Shown one piece after another: positions 62,706-64,000 of a DNA stretch of 64,000 nt. Position numbers and translations under genes: made by a program. The notes beneath the pieces were generated by a model. That model was not told the origin of the DNA, did not search any database, and worked only from the letters and a program-made list of their open reading frames with translations. Each line of letters begins with the position of its first letter. The first letter of the stretch is position 1. Origin of the DNA: Xestospongia bergquistia (Eukaryota; Porifera; Demospongiae; Haplosclerida; Petrosiidae); contig OZ014411.1 of the NCBI GenBank assembly GCA_963965975.1, positions 1,118,501-1,182,500 of the forward strand. The letters are read 5' to 3'.

Positions 62706-64000
62706 TGGACCTAGGTCAAGAGAAGACTACCAAATAGTCATCTCCTATAGTGTCTGAGGTAAAGGGTGTGTCACACATTTATGATACACTATTGAGTTCA
62801 TCTATTTCTAAATCTACAAGTAATGTCTCACATAGGAACTTGCTGTATGGGTACTATTAATAAGAAAACTTGTTACTATGGTTATGGTTAAGAAAGTATA
62901 GAGTCTGAAGAGAAAGGATCTGTTGTATGTCTAGGACAACCTACTATCAGACTACATTCCACTATTGAGTGCTATTTTTGTGGCATGTGCATACTAGGCA
63001 AGCAATTAATTGACATCACATGTTCCAATTGTTCTCCATTTCAAATATGGCTTTGTATATTATTATAACTATAAAGGTAAAAATCTATCAAATCTGCTAC
63101 CTTTCTTACTGAGATATCTGGAACCTTTTCCAAGTCATTTCTCATTGAACTTGTTGCTGTGACAACAGTAATATAATAAATATTCATATTTTTAAATAAC
63201 ATTCAATTCCTTTAACTGGTTTAATTTCAACAACTTTTAAATTTGTTTTTCATGCATGAACATTAATTAGTCAGTGTTATCCCTCATGTCATGTGGACCC
63301 TTCTTATTATTGTTTGTTACCAGTTTTGTAAAAAGAAGAAATTTTAAATTACTTATAGTTAAATTAATAAATAGCAGAAATTCAATTATATCATTATATT
63401 AATTTGTGATGGGACATTACTAGCTAGCTAAGTAATAACCTGAACACACTATACATATCATCAATTAGACTATTTAATCATATGTTGTTGTTTTTTGTAT
63501 AACAATTATATGTGGTACTCAATATGCATGTTTGGGAATAACATTAGACTTCCCATACTATATGCATTAAGAACAAATTTATATATAAAGAGCTAACAAT
63601 TAATCTGATATTAAATAGATAAAACAAAGCCAGCAAAAGTTAACATACTTAACAAGTATGTAGTAGTGAATGTACACACAAAGTGCATGTATATAATGAA
63701 TAATAACACTATATTCTACACATAACAATAAACCTTATTATTATTACTGAAATATGTCATCCATTCTGTGAGGGTTACATTCTTAGTTACATGCAGACTG
63801 CCAATATAATAGAATGAAAACAACAGACATATAAATGTTTCAAAGTGACCCAAAAAATGTACTACAATAATAAACATATTACACAAACAAACAAACTGAA
63901 GTTATGCATTAATTATCCATTCAAGGATATTGTTTTGTTTATAATATCACATTGTCTGGCTGCTATATCCTTTTTTGCTGAATTTCTTGTAATACTTAAT
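62706..64000. other. AT-rich terminal stretch
   Basis: No gene I can support. A Cys-containing stretch at about 62830-63065 reads in two pieces as GTCCMGTINKKTCYYGYG and ECYFCGMCILGKQLIDITCS, possibly a decayed Cys-rich extracellular module. The rest is low-complexity AT-rich DNA. Confidence 0.4.

Overview
The window looks like nuclear DNA of an early-branching animal. It is strongly AT-rich, with short spliceosomal introns (GT..AG, some only about 50 bases), signal-peptide and multi-pass membrane proteins, an animal-type Numb-associated kinase gene, and decayed hAT, MULE and Ty1/copia elements. A demosponge such as Amphimedon would fit, but no marker in the window proves the species. I see no bacterial genes, rRNA, tRNA or CRISPR.

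Layout. 1-4612 is gene-poor. A likely first exon of a minus-strand gene (4613-4782) lies head to head with a 12-exon NAK-family kinase gene (AAK1/BIKE/GAK-like, 4948-12546, 497 residues). From 13319 to 58860 there is a tandem array of an unrecognised two-exon gene family, all on the plus strand. Exon 1 encodes a signal peptide and an ectodomain of about 140 residues; exon 2 encodes 7-8 hydrophobic segments and a polar tail. I count 11 full-length copies, named M1-M11: M1, M5, M6, M7, M9 and M11 are open, and M2, M3, M4, M8 and M10 each carry one or two premature stops. There are also eight fragments (F1-F8). M2 and M7 form a divergent subfamily (type II); the rest are type I.

The array grew by segmental duplication. 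The 3' half of the kinase gene (intron 5 or 6 to exon 12) was carried along, giving three truncated kinase copies at 23027-26157, 34157-36736 and 47751-50844, plus two exon-12 scraps. The blocks at about 9416-22760 and 34157-47735 are near-copies of each other in the same gene order.

Mobile DNA: a 242-base inverted-repeat element with a target duplication and an empty site in the sister copy (22766-23007); a hAT transposase remnant (29950-30215); a MULE-like element with 92-base terminal inverted repeats (30260-31496); a hAT-like short element (56222-56635); and a truncated Ty1/copia retrotransposon (about 59177-62552) fused at its 3' end to a piece of array exon 2.

The most interesting signal is the array itself: a dense, rapidly turning-over set of putative glycosylated multi-pass surface proteins, with perfect or near-perfect NF-kappaB-type sites about 90-165 bases upstream of several starts in both subfamilies. 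An immune or self-recognition role is inference only.
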